Positions 1 to 12,592 of a stretch of DNA of 64,000 nucleotides are shown here, piece by piece. How positions within the stretch are numbered: position 1 is the stretch's first letter; the number at the start of each line of letters is the position of its first letter. The stretch covers positions 81,370,315-81,434,314 of the forward strand of contig NC_092628.1 in NCBI RefSeq assembly GCF_039555335.1, given 5' to 3'. The position numbers were made by a program, and so were the translations under genes. This stretch comes from Amphiura filiformis. Taxonomy: Eukaryota; Echinodermata; Ophiuroidea; Amphilepidida; Amphiuridae. The notes below the pieces were generated by a model. It ran no database searches, was not told where the DNA came from, and saw only the letters and a list, made by a program, of their open reading frames with translations.

Positions 1-331
1 TCGAGGCCGAGGACAGTACTCGAGGACTACAACACTGCAAGGCCACCCCAACTGATGGCCACACAAAGCCAAAGGATACAGCTAAAAGGTTCATTACCGA
101 CCGGTATCAAACCTTTGACCCAAGTTTGCTTCCATTTAGAATGACTTGATATAGGCCTATACGCATCAGTCCAGCATAATCTCAAACGTCATCGTTCATT
201 AATTCACATTACATGTATACATGTACACATGTACTTCTTACTAGGGTAATATTCATTGAGGAAAAAGAGATGAGTTTTTGAATGCAAAACCCAACTAACC
301 AAAAAAAAAAAAATTCAAAAGTTTTCAAGCG

Positions 332-866
332 ACTTTGGAGAACCACTGGAGTCACTGGACCTACCGTATTGTCTGTAATAAACAATCCCCCTCTGATAAA
401 CGCCCCTCCAATTTTTCAATGAAAAATTGACAAAAATGCAAACATTTCCAAATTCCATGCCATATCGTTTGACTTTTGAGTAAGCTTAAAACTTACATGA
501 TCAGTCATTTCATTGGCGATCGCTAAATTCAATTGCATGGACTAATTATATAAACATACTACGACTCAAAGTTCCATCCATTTCATTGCCTAATAATGAT
601 AGAATTTCACCAGATTATTGCTTGATGATGCACTTAGGTTTAAATTTGTTGTATTATATCATTAACCATGCTGTTCGGTGGGCACCGCCATAATTAGGTT
701 CTTGCAAATCCCTCCTTTCTACAGGAGCACCATCGGGAAATTTAATCTGATTTTAAAGTTTTTTTCACTTTTTTCAATTAATTTCAATAAAACGCCTTTT
801 GAAACGTGCAACGCCTCCAGGCGCTTATTACAGGCAATACACGTAGGTCCAGTGGTTCTCTAAAGT
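332..866. mobile_element. MITE-like element, 535 bp
   Basis: The ends form an inverted repeat of about 19 bp, ACTTTGGAGAACCACTGGA on the left and TCCAGTGGTTCTCTAAAGT on the right. The interior is AT-rich with no coding potential. Confidence 0.7.
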
Positions 867-2063
867 TTGTTATTTTTTTACGTTTAAACAGTTAGTGATT
901 TTCCTTAACGGATAGTGCATTTAACGGTCGGTTAAACATGAAACGTGTAAACGAGGACACCCCTAAACCCAACACAATCAGTATAACATGCTGGTCTGAT
1001 AATGGACCAAAATTCATCAATTTTGGGCATGAAAAGGTGTTCTCAATAATATAAAAGATTTGACTACATGCATGTTAAATGAGTACCATTATCTAGCCGA
1101 GTCATCTAGTCAGGGTTCTAAAGAATTTTCATTTTAAAATTGGAAATATATGAGTCCAGAAAGGAGGCTTAAAGGCATTCCTACAATGCACTATGATTGG
1201 GAAATTTGATCAATATAACCTAATTTTAAAGGCAAAGTCCCCATTGCCACACACACAAAATGGTAATTTTAAAACTGCAGCCAACGAGCTAATAGTTGAG
1301 ACTTAGGAATGATATTTGATTTTCTTACAGGAAACATTCATATTGTCCCACTGCATTAATTTTATTCCTAAGTCTCGATGATTTGAATGTTAAATAATAG
1401 GATGAAAACACCAGATATTTGCACACAATTCCAATGCAAGGTATGATCCACTGTACTACATGTGTACAAAAGCCAGACATACAAGGTCAGAAACCCCATT
1501 GGGTTGTGGGAATGTCTTTAAACATCCTCTGTCTTTTGATTAAGTTCCGACTTTTTCTTAAGAAAATCAGAACGTTCCGCTTTTTACCGACTTTGAGGTT
1601 TAAAAATCGGAACAGTTCCACCAAAATCGGAACGGTTGGCAGGTATGCTAAAGGTTAGTCTCAATTGCCAGTCATATTTTTTAAGAAATGAAGAAAGACG
1701 TGCCGATTTTTGCGTATTTTACAAATAATGAATTATTTTTAAATAATGAATTATTTGACCCGGCAGTCAAATCTGACCCGGCCGGCAACAGGAAACTCAA
1801 AATCAATTGCAGATGGCCTAATGGTATTCAATGTGATTTTATGTTTGCTCTAATTTTGGTGCATACAATTTTTTTTGCTGTGCATGTAGTTTTTTGGGCT
1901 GCATGCACCAGTGCTACACCTACATGTATAATTCCATTACCTATAAATATTACAAACAAAATCTTACAGTACGAAGCTGTTGCACATGCATACAATACAT
2001 CCAAGGTGATGTGATGATGCAATCCCTGGGATGCAGTCACCCTAAGTCATACATGTACATGTA

Positions 2064-2451
2064 CCGTAACCACTCGGGTATAAGCCCACCCCCCTAGATG
2101 GTAGAGTTCACTTCAAAAATGGGGGTGGGCTTACATGTATAACCGGGGAAGGGCGCTAGTGCTTGAATTCAAAAATAAGAACAATCATCCCCACTTGTAT
2201 ATGCCCAATGTACCAGTAATTTTTATCATCTATGTCAATTTCTTAAAATTATAAGTGTGGAATGTTAATTATCAACTGATATTTTTTTATATTTGTTCTT
2301 AAATATGAGAGCAAAGCATTGATTTGATTTAAGAACTTGGCCAAAATTTAGTACTGGGCTTATACCTGAGTGCACCCTTGTTCCCAGAATGTTTTGAAAA
2401 ACAGGGGGTGGGCTTATAGCCGAAGGTGGGCTTATACCCGGGTGGTTACGG
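2064..2451. mobile_element. MITE-like element with long terminal inverted repeats
   Basis: The left end CCGTAACCACTCGGGTATAA continues into GCCCACCCCC; the right end is its complement with few mismatches. A partial third copy of GTGGGCTTAT lies just inside the right end. TA flanks both sides within TACATGTA, consistent with a TA target duplication. Confidence 0.85.
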
Positions 2452-2998
2452 TACATGTATATGCACGGTTTGGTTGGCCAGACCAGTGACGCACCTGTAT
2501 CTACTACTGGTCGCCAATCCAGTGCTTAGCAAGCGAGGGGTTTCAGTCTTGAATCCCAATGGAAATTAACAACATAGATCTTTCTATATATTGATGAAAT
2601 TATGATCAATTCTCACAACAGAAATGAGGATGAGGCTGCCGATCAGGTTCTTTAAGGATTTTATTTCTAACCATTCTTATGATGATTCTTCAAGTTCAAG
2701 TTCACAAGTTTTAAAGAGTGAACTCTGAAGATAATAATAGACACATCTATCAAGAGTGAAGAGACATTATTCAGTAGTCGTCAAACAAAGACAAACATCT
2801 ACATCAATCATGATACATGTCGTGCATCATATTCATGATCAAAAGCAATCATCACCATTCACTGTAATAAATAATATCACCATACCATCTTTGTCAAGGA
2901 TAGTGCATTTTCAACACTCAAATTCAAATTTAATTTTTAAAGCTTATCAAAAATTAAGGAGCTAAAATACTATTTGTAGTAGTAATTTGTTTTTGAAC

Positions 2999-3226
2999 AT
3001 TGCTCCTGGTTCACTGGGATTTTACAAGAACCGGGAGCAATTTCTGAAGAAACAGGAGCAATTTTCAAACAGTAAAGCATTTTCTGCATTAATATAATAC
3101 AGCATACCAGTATTACTGCATCAAGTGCAGAACTGGAACTGGTAGCAATTTACTTTAGATAGTAAATTGCTCCTGGTTCATGTGAATATTTAAAGACTAG
3201 GAGCAATTGGTGGCTTTACAAGAACA
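2999..3226. repeat. Cluster of GCTCCTGGTTC repeats in both orientations
   Basis: ATTGCTCCTGGTTC occurs at 2999 and 3166, and its complement GAACCGGGAGCAAT at 3029. Further half-copies AGGAGCAATT lie at about 3054 and 3198. The first pair could form a 14-bp stem with a 16-base loop. It is probably a decayed fold-back element. Confidence 0.6.
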
Positions 3227-3920
3227 AATTTGCTCCCAGCGCTTGCTTATTTCAAGGCTTGGCTACGATAGGGCTGAGATGCAATTGGCTGTATGTCATG
3301 AATTGGGGTTCCTCTGCATCTTGTCAGTAAATTTCAAGGATCACACATCATTTTGCATTGAAACACTCATTGATAAACTATAGACACTATCATAGCAAAA
3401 GTATTAATTTCTGTAAGGAAAATGTCCAATCTTTCAAAATATGGCATTTAAATTTCGGCAGGGGCAAGTGCAAATCCTTTTATTTGTACATGTACATATG
3501 CATAAAAATGCTGTCAGCAAGTACCACCCCCTCAAAAAATGTTACATCTAAAACCATAATGTATAACCTATCAAAAAACAACCTTATTTGTGCGGAGTAG
3601 AGGCAATGGCCCACCTACATGTAAATATGTATACTTTGAAAAGGTTGCCCCTAGTTGATGTACTGTTATGATACGGAATGACTTATTACGAAATTTTCAG
3701 TCAAAATAAGTTTACACTTTTTCAGAGGCAGATTGAGGAGATTCTTACTATTTCTTACTTTTATATTTTTAGCATGGCATGTGTTACATTCCACATTTCC
3801 ATGTAAAATTTATGTCCTGAACCAAAATAGTGATACTGATAACCTCATTGTACAAAATGCCAAATTGTTAATTTTCATTTGCATTAAGGCTGGCATTTTC
3901 GGGCAGGCATGCATTCAAAT

Positions 3921-4013
3921 TCAATGCATTTTGATATCATTAATAGAGTATGACATGAAAACAAAGTATCAATTTTCATATTAAAAACACAAAACACCGT
4001 GCAAAATTCAATT
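3921..4013 (+). repeat. Dispersed repeat copy 1 (inverted relative to 9691-9783)
   Basis: This 93-bp stretch is nearly identical to the reverse complement of 9691-9783, sharing GATATCATTAATAGAGTATG and ACATGAAAACAAAGTAT. The spacing is 5.7 kb. Flanking sequences differ, so it is a dispersed element fragment. Confidence 0.85.
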
Positions 4014-4560
4014 AAAAAACCGACACTACAAAACCGAAAAATAAAAAACTTGCAATTTGGTGCCCGTTACCCACCAAAAAATGCGCCGGTACCGGGTACA
4101 AAATTACCGAAAATGCCAGGCCTACTTTGCATAAAATCTGTTTACTTCCATAATGCCTCAAATACCACCTTAATTAAGGAGAGGTTCCTTATTTTAGATG
4201 TCAATATCGCCTCTTCTTTTTCTTGGTGAGTGCAAAAAGGTTGTGCAAGAAGAACCACAAACAATGTCAGTAAAGAATGTCAGAATTACTCAACTTGTGT
4301 AAGAAAGTTTCATTTACAGCCATTTAAGAATTCTGCTGCGAATATTTTTGCAGTAACTTGAAAAGTCGCCTTTTGAAAGGAGTGCCCAATAAAATTATAG
4401 GGCCTAAACATAAGTAATAGGATTGAATGATATAGGTAGGCCTACTGACTACCAGTTAAATTAAAGTGATTATAAATAATTTAAAAAAAAAAGGAATAGG
4501 CTTACCTTACATTGTATGCATGTACATGTAGGGCCTTCATAGTGAATACCTTTGAATGTG

Positions 4561-5125
4561 TTAAGGTGGCATTGGAGGCATTTTCTAGAAATTAGGAAAT
4601 GCTTTGAGCATGCATGTTTTAAACAGATTGAGTAGCGTAAAGTACACTGATCAATATGCCTTTTGTTTGGGGCAAATCAGACATATGGTTTCCATAATAC
4701 ATCAATTTATATTTTGCATTTAATTAATGAGCTAAATTGCATAAATGCTAATTAATTATGCAAATTAATATTAAGGGGCTGCTTCACTATATAATACATT
4801 AGAACATATATTAGAAATACTTTGGCCAAGCTTCAAGGCAAAAGTATGCAAAATAAAAGTACCCTGAACATTTGCATGGATTTTTAGCCAAATATTGGCA
4901 AAAAGTATATGAGCTTCTCCAGTTATTTTAGCTCATTAACTTTATTGATTATTGATTAAAACAATAAGAAACAAAGAAAATATAAATTGATATATTTTGA
5001 AAACTGTATGTCCGATTGGCTTCAAACAAAAGGCATATTGATAAGTGTGCTTTGCTCTACTCAATTAATCTGTTTAAAACATGCTTCTAAAGAGCACTTC
5101 CATAATGCCTCCAATACCACCTTAA
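4561..5125. mobile_element. MITE-like element with TTAA duplication
   Basis: TTAA (4561-4564 and 5122-5125) flanks the 18-bp inverted repeats GGTGGCATTGGAGGCATT and AATGCCTCCAATACCACC. TTAA targets are typical of piggyBac and Kolobok elements. A partial copy of the right end (AATGCCTCAAATACCACC) lies at about 4152-4171. Confidence 0.85.
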
Positions 5126-6633
5126 TTTGCACCGAGCATAGGTTATGGCCTATGTTAGTTGAAAATACAGAATATGAAGTAAAATGTAACTTAGTTACAG
5201 AAGTGGCAAACAGGATGGAGAGGATATATTTTACATATATATTGCAAAAAATAGATGCATCCTCAAAAATGGATAGCATTCTAAAATGTGTACAATGTAG
5301 CATTTATTCCCTACTGAGTTACCTATTCCTTGTGTTTCTGTTCATGGTGTTTTCTCCTATATATTATTTTTTGTGGTCTGCGACAATATCATATATTCAG
5401 CAAAGTAAAATTGTTCTTGTTTATTCTACCAGCAAATAACAATTGTGCAATGATTGCAATGAACATGGTGCTGACCTTGGACTGTAGTTGGACTTACTGC
5501 TTAAACTGCATCTACATGTACATAAAACGGAAAAGAAAAAGAAATGATTCCATGAAAATTTAATTTTACATTTTTAAATAATTACAGTCATTCAGTTTCA
5601 AACTATCTATCGAGTCGTGCATGTTTTTCTGTACTGACATGCAGTAGAAAGATACCTCTAGTGCCCAAAGGAATGCTATTTAAAGAAAGTTCCCAGCAAA
5701 CATTCAATAGTTTCGGGGTACAAAAACTAGCGAGCTAGGCCATTGTTATCACTGAGCTGGGCTAGCTTAGGTTTGTGTGTACAGCAGGCAGGCCATGGCT
5801 ATAGCGAGTTAGGAAGTAAAGTTGTCAGTGCAGTATGGTGTATGCACCAGCTGACTGGCACTGTTTACAAAGCTCAAACAGCAGGGCAGTCTACCATACA
5901 GAGCAATGAACATGGGGTCAGCAGAGGTCACCAGGGAAGCTTACTGAGTGTTTTCTGTAGTTCATGCACTTCCCAAGCAATAGGTGCTTTTGATGGAAAT
6001 GTTCATGTCAGAACAGTAGAAATATTGTTGGCAGTTCAGAAAGTTGAGCTGCCATGATAAAATTGACAAATTTGGTCATGATCAAGTTCCGTGTAGAATT
6101 GATCTACATGCAGCGAATATGTTGCATTATTGACAGCCCTTTGAATGTTTTATAAAAATATTCTCAAATACAATATCACAAGTAACAAACTATTGGGAAG
6201 ACATTTTTAATGTAAAAAAGAAAAGAAAAGGGGGGAAAGGAATCAAAAGGAATCATTTGAAAGACTCATTCTTTGCTGATATACTTTGCTTTAAAGATCA
6301 GTTTATTGCATTACAAACCGAGAAATGTTTTATACATAGGCCATATCCCGGGCTCTCCATGGCGGGCGCTATACTCTATGTGGAGACCAATCGCCAAAAC
6401 ATAAATTGTATTCCCAATTATTTTGAGTTAAATTTATCGCTCTAAGGTTCTCACCAGTTCCTGGGTAGCCAAGTTCCCGCCCATCCTACATGTAAGCAAC
6501 GTGGGTCAAAATTCCAGTTACAGGCAACCCAAATGCCAAAAAACATTAAAAGATTTATAAAAAAAAAAGAAGTTATATGATAGACCCTAAATTAAAATGT
6601 TATTCAACCGGAGAAATGCTGTTACTACAAGTC

Positions 6634-6802
6634 AAAAACAGGGTTTTTTTCCAAAGCTGGTTCAAGTTTTACATTTAATTTACTATTGCTTCTATTGAAC
6701 AGCCAGGGACACACTGAATTAGTATGCATTGCTAGCTGTTCAATAGAAGCAATTAAGTAATTAAAACATACAACTTTAACCAGCTTTGAGGGAAAAAACT
6801 TG
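6634..6802. mobile_element. Fold-back element, arms about 70 bp
   Basis: TTGCTTCTATTGAACAGC (left) pairs with GCTGTTCAATAGAAGCAA (right), and pairing continues outwards through CAAAGCTGGTT/AACCAGCTTTG. The loop is about 30 bases. A shorter palindrome, GAATGTTTTAAC with GTTAAAACATTC, follows at 6916-6945. Confidence 0.8.
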
Positions 6803-7563
6803 GAAATCAGGAAGTTTTACAGAAATCCTAAACACTTGGATTTACAGTGTAAGTAATTAAACCGATCCTAATAAACTTTTAAGTTTGTTAGGACAAACTA
6901 AAATGTTTTAAACTTGAATGTTTTAACATGAATGTTAAAACATTCATGTCAACACGTTATTGCTTTGGTTTGTATACCTCATTTAATAAGTCAATCCCCC
7001 CACCCAAATGAATCGTCACAGTTTCCAACATTTTAAAGATAATCCCTTGACGCTGCTTAACCCTTTTAAAGGGTTTTTTATTATGTATGTTTAAAAATAC
7101 ATTATAAATTTTATAATACATAAAAATTTACAGTAATGTAGGCCTACATGCCAGCAATCGCAAATGCTATTGCGGGCTGTAGTGTAGCCTGGTACATATC
7201 ATATCAGGAAAGTTGCCAAAAAATCGCAGGAAATTTGAGGTTTTTTCCTTTTTGCCTATAAGATTTTTGTTATCAATTTGCAAGTAATGAAATAAATAGT
7301 CAAATTAAAATTACCTTCAATCACAGATCCTGAATTCTGTGCTTCATTAAGCTAACAGCGATGTTAAAATTCCTGTTTCAAGTGTGGCCTCGAAGCAAAA
7401 TATTTAACTGCAATAAAATGACCTCACTCCTCAGTTTCACATTGAGTGAAATCACATTTTCAATAGTTTTTAACTTCCACAAAATTCATGCTTCAAGACA
7501 TAAAGCAGATTGTGTAATTCATACTCTTTAATCCTTGTGTCAGTTCCTAGGAATAATATTGGC

Positions 7564-7640
7564 TGAGTGCAGTAAGCATAGGCTTACTGCACTCAGTAGT
7601 AGTAGTAAGTAGTAGTAGTAAGCATAGGCTTAGGAACCGG
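7564..7640. repeat. Perfect hairpin followed by AGT-rich and G-rich tracts
   Basis: TGAGTGCAGTAAGC pairs with GCTTACTGCACTCA over a 3-base loop. It is followed by (AGT)n-like sequence, a second AAGCATAGGCTTA palindrome, and a G12 tract at about 7644-7655 in the adjoining sequence. Confidence 0.75.
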
Positions 7641-8631
7641 GTGGGGGGGGGGGGGCTTGCGGGGACTCTGAGGCTCAGCCCCCTCAATATTTTTGTTCTA
7701 GGGGCTCAGCCCCTAATAATTCCACATGAAGTAAAGAAAGTGATCAGACACCGGGAAAAATTGGTGTGTTTGACCTATTTTTTGCAAAATTTCCTGACAC
7801 TGGGGGCTCCCCAGGATGGGTCACCAACCTTTTGTTTCGTCAGCCCCCACATGTTGAAAATATTCATAAGCCAATGGTAAGCAAGTGAGCAGAGCAAGGC
7901 CCAAAACGGGTGGGGCACAATGAAGCTCCTGGATTTTACCTGCTTTAAATGAATTTATTTTTACGTAGACCTTTTTCTTTTCTTTTTTTTACCCGGGGGC
8001 GTGCGCCCATTTCGTCCCCCTGCTTCACTCTACTATGGAGCACTATGGTAGTGCAAGTTGTGCAATGCTTGTGTTCCCTGTTCACCCATCAATTGCCCAA
8101 CATATTTCCACAGTTATTACAAAGGCAGGATTACTTTACAATTCTCACTTAGGTCTACCAATCAATTTTTACAAAGTGTCTAGATTTCAGGAACCGTTTT
8201 AGACATATTTTAGAGGTGAACAGGAAGTGGATATGAGAGGGTGGTTCAGGTCAGGATGCTACTGAAACTACTGAGCAGTTTTCTAACAATCTACTAGCAT
8301 GTATTGGCAGCAGATTGCCATCTTATAATGGATATGGAAACGTTCAAACCGATCATATTATATAAAGTGCATTTAGCCTATTTGTTCCTGGTGAATTTTA
8401 CTTCCCTCATTATGTGCAGTGTTGATGGAGTTTTAGGATTTATTTTATTGGAAAACACAATGACAAGGGGACTCTTAGGATAATGTTTCAAATAAAGATC
8501 GAAAAGTACCAACATTATTTAAAGTCAAAACTTAAATCCGCAATACTCCTTTTATTTGAGGCTTGATCATTCAGATGATAGAGACTTACAGCATTTCAGC
8601 TCTTGCATTCTCGGTTCAAAAACCCAGTAAA

Positions 8632-9004
8632 AGTTTGTATTCAAATTCAAAATTATTCAAAATGTTAGTTTGTATTCAAAATGTTAGTTTGTATTCAAAA
8701 TGTTAGTCTGTATTCAAAATGTTAGTCTTTATTCAAAATGTTAGTCTGTATTCAAAATGTTAGTTTGTTCAAAATGTTAGTTTGTATTCAAAATGTTAGT
8801 TTGTATTCAAAATGTTAGTTTGTATTCAAAATGTTAGTTTGTATTCAAAATGTTAGTTTGTATTCAAAATGTTAGTTTGTATTCAAAATGTTAGTTTGTA
8901 TTCAAAATGTTAGTTTGTATTCAAAATGTTAGTTTGTATTCAAAATGTTAGTTTGTATTCAAAATGTTGGTTTGTATTCAAAATGTTAGTTTGTATTCAA
9001 AATG
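8632..9004 (+). repeat. 19-bp minisatellite, about 18 units
   Basis: The unit is GTTTGTATTCAAAATGTTA. Eighteen AAAATGTTAG repeats plus a partial copy are visible. Early units vary (GTCTG, GTCTTT), one unit is shortened, and the later eight are nearly identical. It has no spacers, so it is a tandem repeat and not a CRISPR array. Confidence 0.97.
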
Positions 9005-9690
9005 TCCTAAAAGACTTGCAGCTTGCATATTATAAGTATCCATAATATTCTGCAATGCCAGTCATCTACATCTACATCAGATTTACAATTACCAGGGTAC
9101 TAACTAGTTTTTACTGCAATACAAATATGTTTGCTTGTTTCCAGATTTTTTGATAATTTCTGTATTTACTCTGGATTCGAAATATGTATCAAAGTATAGA
9201 CTTTGTCCTGCAGTACATGTATGTACACTGTCACACAAATCCATTATACCTGTTGTAAAAATACCTGGGAACTGTATCATGATTTGATATCACTACATGT
9301 TCATTGAAAATGTAATACATTTGCATAATTGCATTTGGCTGGATTATAATGTAAACACAGGCGTTGAAATATGGCAATGTTTTGCTGGCCCTCTCATGAA
9401 GCCTTGTACAATGTAGTATAGGCCTACTATCCAGAGAAAATGCAAAGTGATTGACCTCACGCTCAGTCCAGCCCTATGGGGTTACCTTGTTCTCCGCACT
9501 CACTGTGGGCCACAGACTATGACTCAAAGTGAATAGGCTTGTTATGTGCAAAAAGTTGATGCCCCTTCAAGAAACCCAGGGCCTTACATATTTTAATACC
9601 ATTTTTTTTTAAAGTTTTTTTCCCCGGTTTTGTAGTGTCCCTGGACCTAGACCTAAATGCTAGGATCATTCATGGTTGACCTAAAAAAAA

Positions 9691-9783
9691 ATTGAATTTT
9701 GCACAAAGTTTTGTGTTTTTAATATGAAAATTTATACTTTGTTTTCATGTCATACTCTATTAATGATATCAAAATGCATTCAA
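9691..9783 (-). repeat. Dispersed repeat copy 2
   Basis: This is the reverse-oriented partner of 3921-4013. A GC-rich stretch of CCCGGG/GGGTACCCGGG motifs (9800-9868) follows it, while copy 1 is followed by a related ACCGGGTAC stretch, so the repeat unit may extend further in a decayed form. Confidence 0.85.
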
Positions 9784-9994
9784 TTTTTTTTTTAAATTTC
9801 GGGTACCCGGGCATGGAATTTCCTGCCCGGGTACTAGGCTACTCGGGCGGGACTCGAATTCCCGGGACTCAGTCCCTTCAAAAGGGTGCGATTCTGCAAC
9901 CTATTTACAGAGTCCAAATTGAAATGATAATAATAAAGCATATTGAAGCCAAACTACTGTTAGCTCAAGGAGCCAGGGGCAGAACAGGTAACAT

Positions 9995-10517
9995 GTCACT
10001 GTTGGCAGGGCACCCTTTATAAAGGGTGCCACTTTGAAATTTGGAAAATCATTAAAAGGGTGGGGGTTTAAACTTTGTCAGTAAAAAGGGTGGATTGATG
10101 TAAAGGGTGGGAGTAAAATGAAAAGGGTGGAGGTTGTTTCAACTTACAATATATTTTTACTGAATGATAAAACCATCCTAGTTTCCAAGAATAATTGCCA
10201 AACGTGCAAACCATATTGCAAGATAAAATTCCATTTGATGCGTTTGCATGTTTCCAGCGCAAATCCACTAGGTCGCAAGCGCCGCATGTGGTTCTCTCAT
10301 TGCTTTGCATACACCCGTAATGTTAACAAGTTAAAGGGACTTACACAGCGACATGTTGGCTACAGCATTTTGGGGGACTTCAGTGTATACGTATACAAAT
10401 GGCGGATAAAGCATTAAGTGGTGGGAGTCCTGACTTTGTACATAAAAAGGGTGCCTTGGTTAAAAGGGTGCCACAAAAATAAAAAGGGTGGGGGTCTGAC
10501 CCCTCTGCCAACAGTGA
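9995..10517. mobile_element. MITE-like element just upstream of the G alpha exon
   Basis: The ends are CACTGTTGGCAG and CTGCCAACAGTG. Inside, AAAAGGGTGG or AAAGGGTGCC motifs recur at least eight times on both flanks. It ends about 200 bp before the exon at 10720, inside the preceding intron. Confidence 0.8.
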
Positions 10518-10719
10518 TGTGAATGGTAAGCAAGTGGAACATTCTGGAACATCTTCACCTTACAAAAGAGCTATGTGTTGCTGAACACAAGTAAGATTTA
10601 ATAATGTACAATTGTACATGTATGCGGGCATGTATGAGAAGAAACATTTGTATTATTTTCATTTGTAATTTTATATCCTGTTGTTAATGTGACGTTTTAT
10701 CCATTTCCCTTTTTTTCAG

Positions 10720-10770
10720 GCGGATTCAGTGAAGTACTTCCTGGATGATGTTGATAGAGTGGGACAAAGG
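10720..10770 (+). CDS. G protein alpha subunit, G12/13 class, penultimate exon
   Basis: This 51-bp exon encodes ADSVKYFLDDVDRVGQR. It matches the segment SVKYFLDNLD-(K/R)-(L/I)-G that in vertebrate GNA12/GNA13 lies just before the last exon, within the Ras-like/helical domain junction ahead of switch I. A pyrimidine tract plus CAG precedes it and a GTAAGG donor follows. Both borders are phase 0, so it joins in frame to the exon at 21533 ([10 protein letters not shown]) and equally to the one at 38226 (DYMPSQQDIL). The protein would be a membrane-associated GTPase that couples receptors to RhoGEFs; this role is known for the family. Earlier exons (P-loop, helical domain) were not found in the window and presumably lie to the left. 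The exon is short, but the motif, both splice sites and the neighbouring exon agree. Confidence 0.88.
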
Positions 10771-11683
10771 GTAAGGATTCCTTCCTTCTGTTTCGAACTG
10801 CCATTGAAATCATTGTTACACAACTGTACACAATTGCCAATATGCATGCCAACAAATGTTTCGATCATTTGAAAAAAAAGGTGCAATGCAGTGAGATTTT
10901 GTTTAATTGCGAGTGCGGCGTCGGATTTCATGAACCGATTCAATCAGCCAAAATCTGACTTACATTAGCATTTGAAAGTATATTGGTGAAAACGTATGTT
11001 TTGTAACATTGATTTTTTGTAGTTTGATGAAGGCAAAAGTGCAACGCTGGTGAGCGGGACTAGTCTAGGCGGCATTAGAGTAGATTTCTGAAACAATAGA
11101 TGTTTGTGGCCCAGTCAAAAAGTAAAGAAGTTTGATGATATTTTCTTAATGCTTGAGTGCCTTTGAAAAAGATAATGCAGTTACTGACATGGAATCCAAA
11201 CTGGTGTGTGCATTGCTAACACTTTCGTACATGTACTTTGTTTCGCCTTAACATGAGTGGTTTTACGCTGTTGCACTGCAATCGTGCTGACATTGTACGC
11301 ATATGTATACACTCTCCGCTATTAGGTTAGTGTGCAACTCTATATTGCGAACAGCGAAATACACACCAAGGTCACTACCAAACTCAAGGTGAAACAGTAT
11401 ATTTTGGATCATACTTAGATATTGACTGAAATCTCATTTCAAATGCATTCAAGCTAGTTGACAATATCATCAAAATAAACTAATGTCACCTGCTGTTTGG
11501 CAGTAATTTTTGGCACATGAACATACAATGGAGGCCAAAGTAACTATTTTTTCTTTCTGCTTTTCCTCTTTCTCATAGCTGCAAGTATCATATAGAATAT
11601 GTACTTTGTCAGGTGGAATGTAAGAAAGTTATGTACATTAACAAAGCAATTACAAGCTTACTGCATTCAAGCATTAATAGTCT

Positions 11684-11879
11684 ATATATCTACCTCGAGT
11701 CACTGGCACTAGCTTTGAAGTTCAGCGTGTACTGTGTTAGTTTTGCGTTACTTGGTGCGTGTACCTACTGTTACGCGCACGATCAAAGTGGCGGGTATGT
11801 ACACGCAAGAAACAACGCTAAGCCAATGCAGTACACGCTGAACTTCAAAGCTAGTGCCGGTGACTCAAGGTAGATATAT
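11684..11879. mobile_element. Fold-back element, near-complete hairpin
   Basis: The left arm includes CACTAGCTTTGAAGTTCAGC then GTGTACTG; the right arm carries the complement. Pairing extends from TATATCTACC at the edge to beyond the middle, so nearly the entire 196 bp can fold on itself. It lies in the G alpha intron. Confidence 0.88.
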
Positions 11880-12365
11880 CTTCTAGTGTGTGTTAGGCAT
11901 ACGGGGGTAATTTCCCAAACATTTACAGGACAAACTCTGTGTGCCATAAAATTCCGTCTTCAAGCATATATGCCTCTAAATGAGGTTGTTTTTTTTAAAA
12001 CAAGAGATGAAAGGCAGACACATCAACAAAAACATTAAAATAGATTGGTGGCACAATAATACAAGTTTGTACAGCTGCATGTGTCATATAGTTGTTCAAG
12101 CTCCAAATATTTTTGTGGAGGGTGTCTGCCTTAATTGTCTCTTTCGTCAAAATATACTTTCATGTAGTTTTTGTAGAGGCATAAATGCTTAAAGACGGAG
12201 TTCTACGGTATTTTGTGACAAACCAGATCATTATAACATTAGTTTGTAAATTAAATCTAATACTGGAACTAATTTGCAACTCACTTTGCTACGCTATGTC
12301 CGAAAACATCGGACTTCGCCAGGCATCTGATAGAAGAGGTTGTGATGACCTCAGATGCTGTGACG

Positions 12366-12592
12366 TCAGACGCCGAGGAATGGCTCGTCCCGCCGGGCCC
12401 CATGCACGTGACAACTGGAAGCGGAGTCCCCTTTTTTGTTAATGGCGGATCCTCCACTCTCTCCCATATGGATTCTCTGACTCCTCGCTCAAACCACTTC
12501 TCCTCCTTATCTAGAATAACCGCTTCCTCAGGGTTGAAGAAATGTTCAGTTTTCTTGTTGCAGTGGTTGTAAACCGCAGAGTTTTGGGATCA
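12366..12592 (-). pseudogene. Degraded Penelope-like retroelement fragment (C-terminal endonuclease region)
   Basis: Read on the minus strand, the frame gives SAVYNHCNKKTEHFF, then ILDKEEKWFERGVRESIWER and PPLTKKG. This resembles the end of the GIY-YIG endonuclease domain of Penelope-like elements, where an SAV-xx-H segment is followed by a W-x-x-RG-V-(K/R)-E-(A/S)-I helix and P-S/P-L-N/T. After KKG the reading seems to leave the family frame near an A6/T6 run, and it stops at 12366. The rest of the element (reverse transcriptase) was not found. The family call rests on recalled consensus only. Confidence 0.5.

Larger units (their letters stand above)
867..9690. other. Left flank, no gene recognised between the listed repeats
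   Basis: Apart from the listed elements I see AT-rich DNA without convincing exons; bases 1-331 are equally empty. A hairpin GAGACTTAGGAAT with ATTCCTAAGTCTC spans 1297-1377. The open frame at 5743-6057 has no homology I recognise and no splice or promoter support. A GC-rich patch at 7640-8030 contains repeated GGGGCTCAGCCCC and ends in GGGGGCGTGCGCCC; it looks like decayed transposon sequence. If the G alpha locus runs in from the left, much of this stretch is intron. Confidence 0.5.

Noticed and set aside
5743-6057. 104-codon open frame
   Set aside because: There is no recognisable domain, splice context or promoter; GC content is only slightly raised.
8560-8625. tRNA-like stretch with GGTTCAAAAACC
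   Set aside because: The acceptor and anticodon stems do not pair; too degraded to call a tRNA or SINE.
8632-9004. Regular 19-bp repeats that could suggest a CRISPR-like array
   Set aside because: Units are directly adjacent with no unique spacers, and the genome is eukaryotic; it is a minisatellite.
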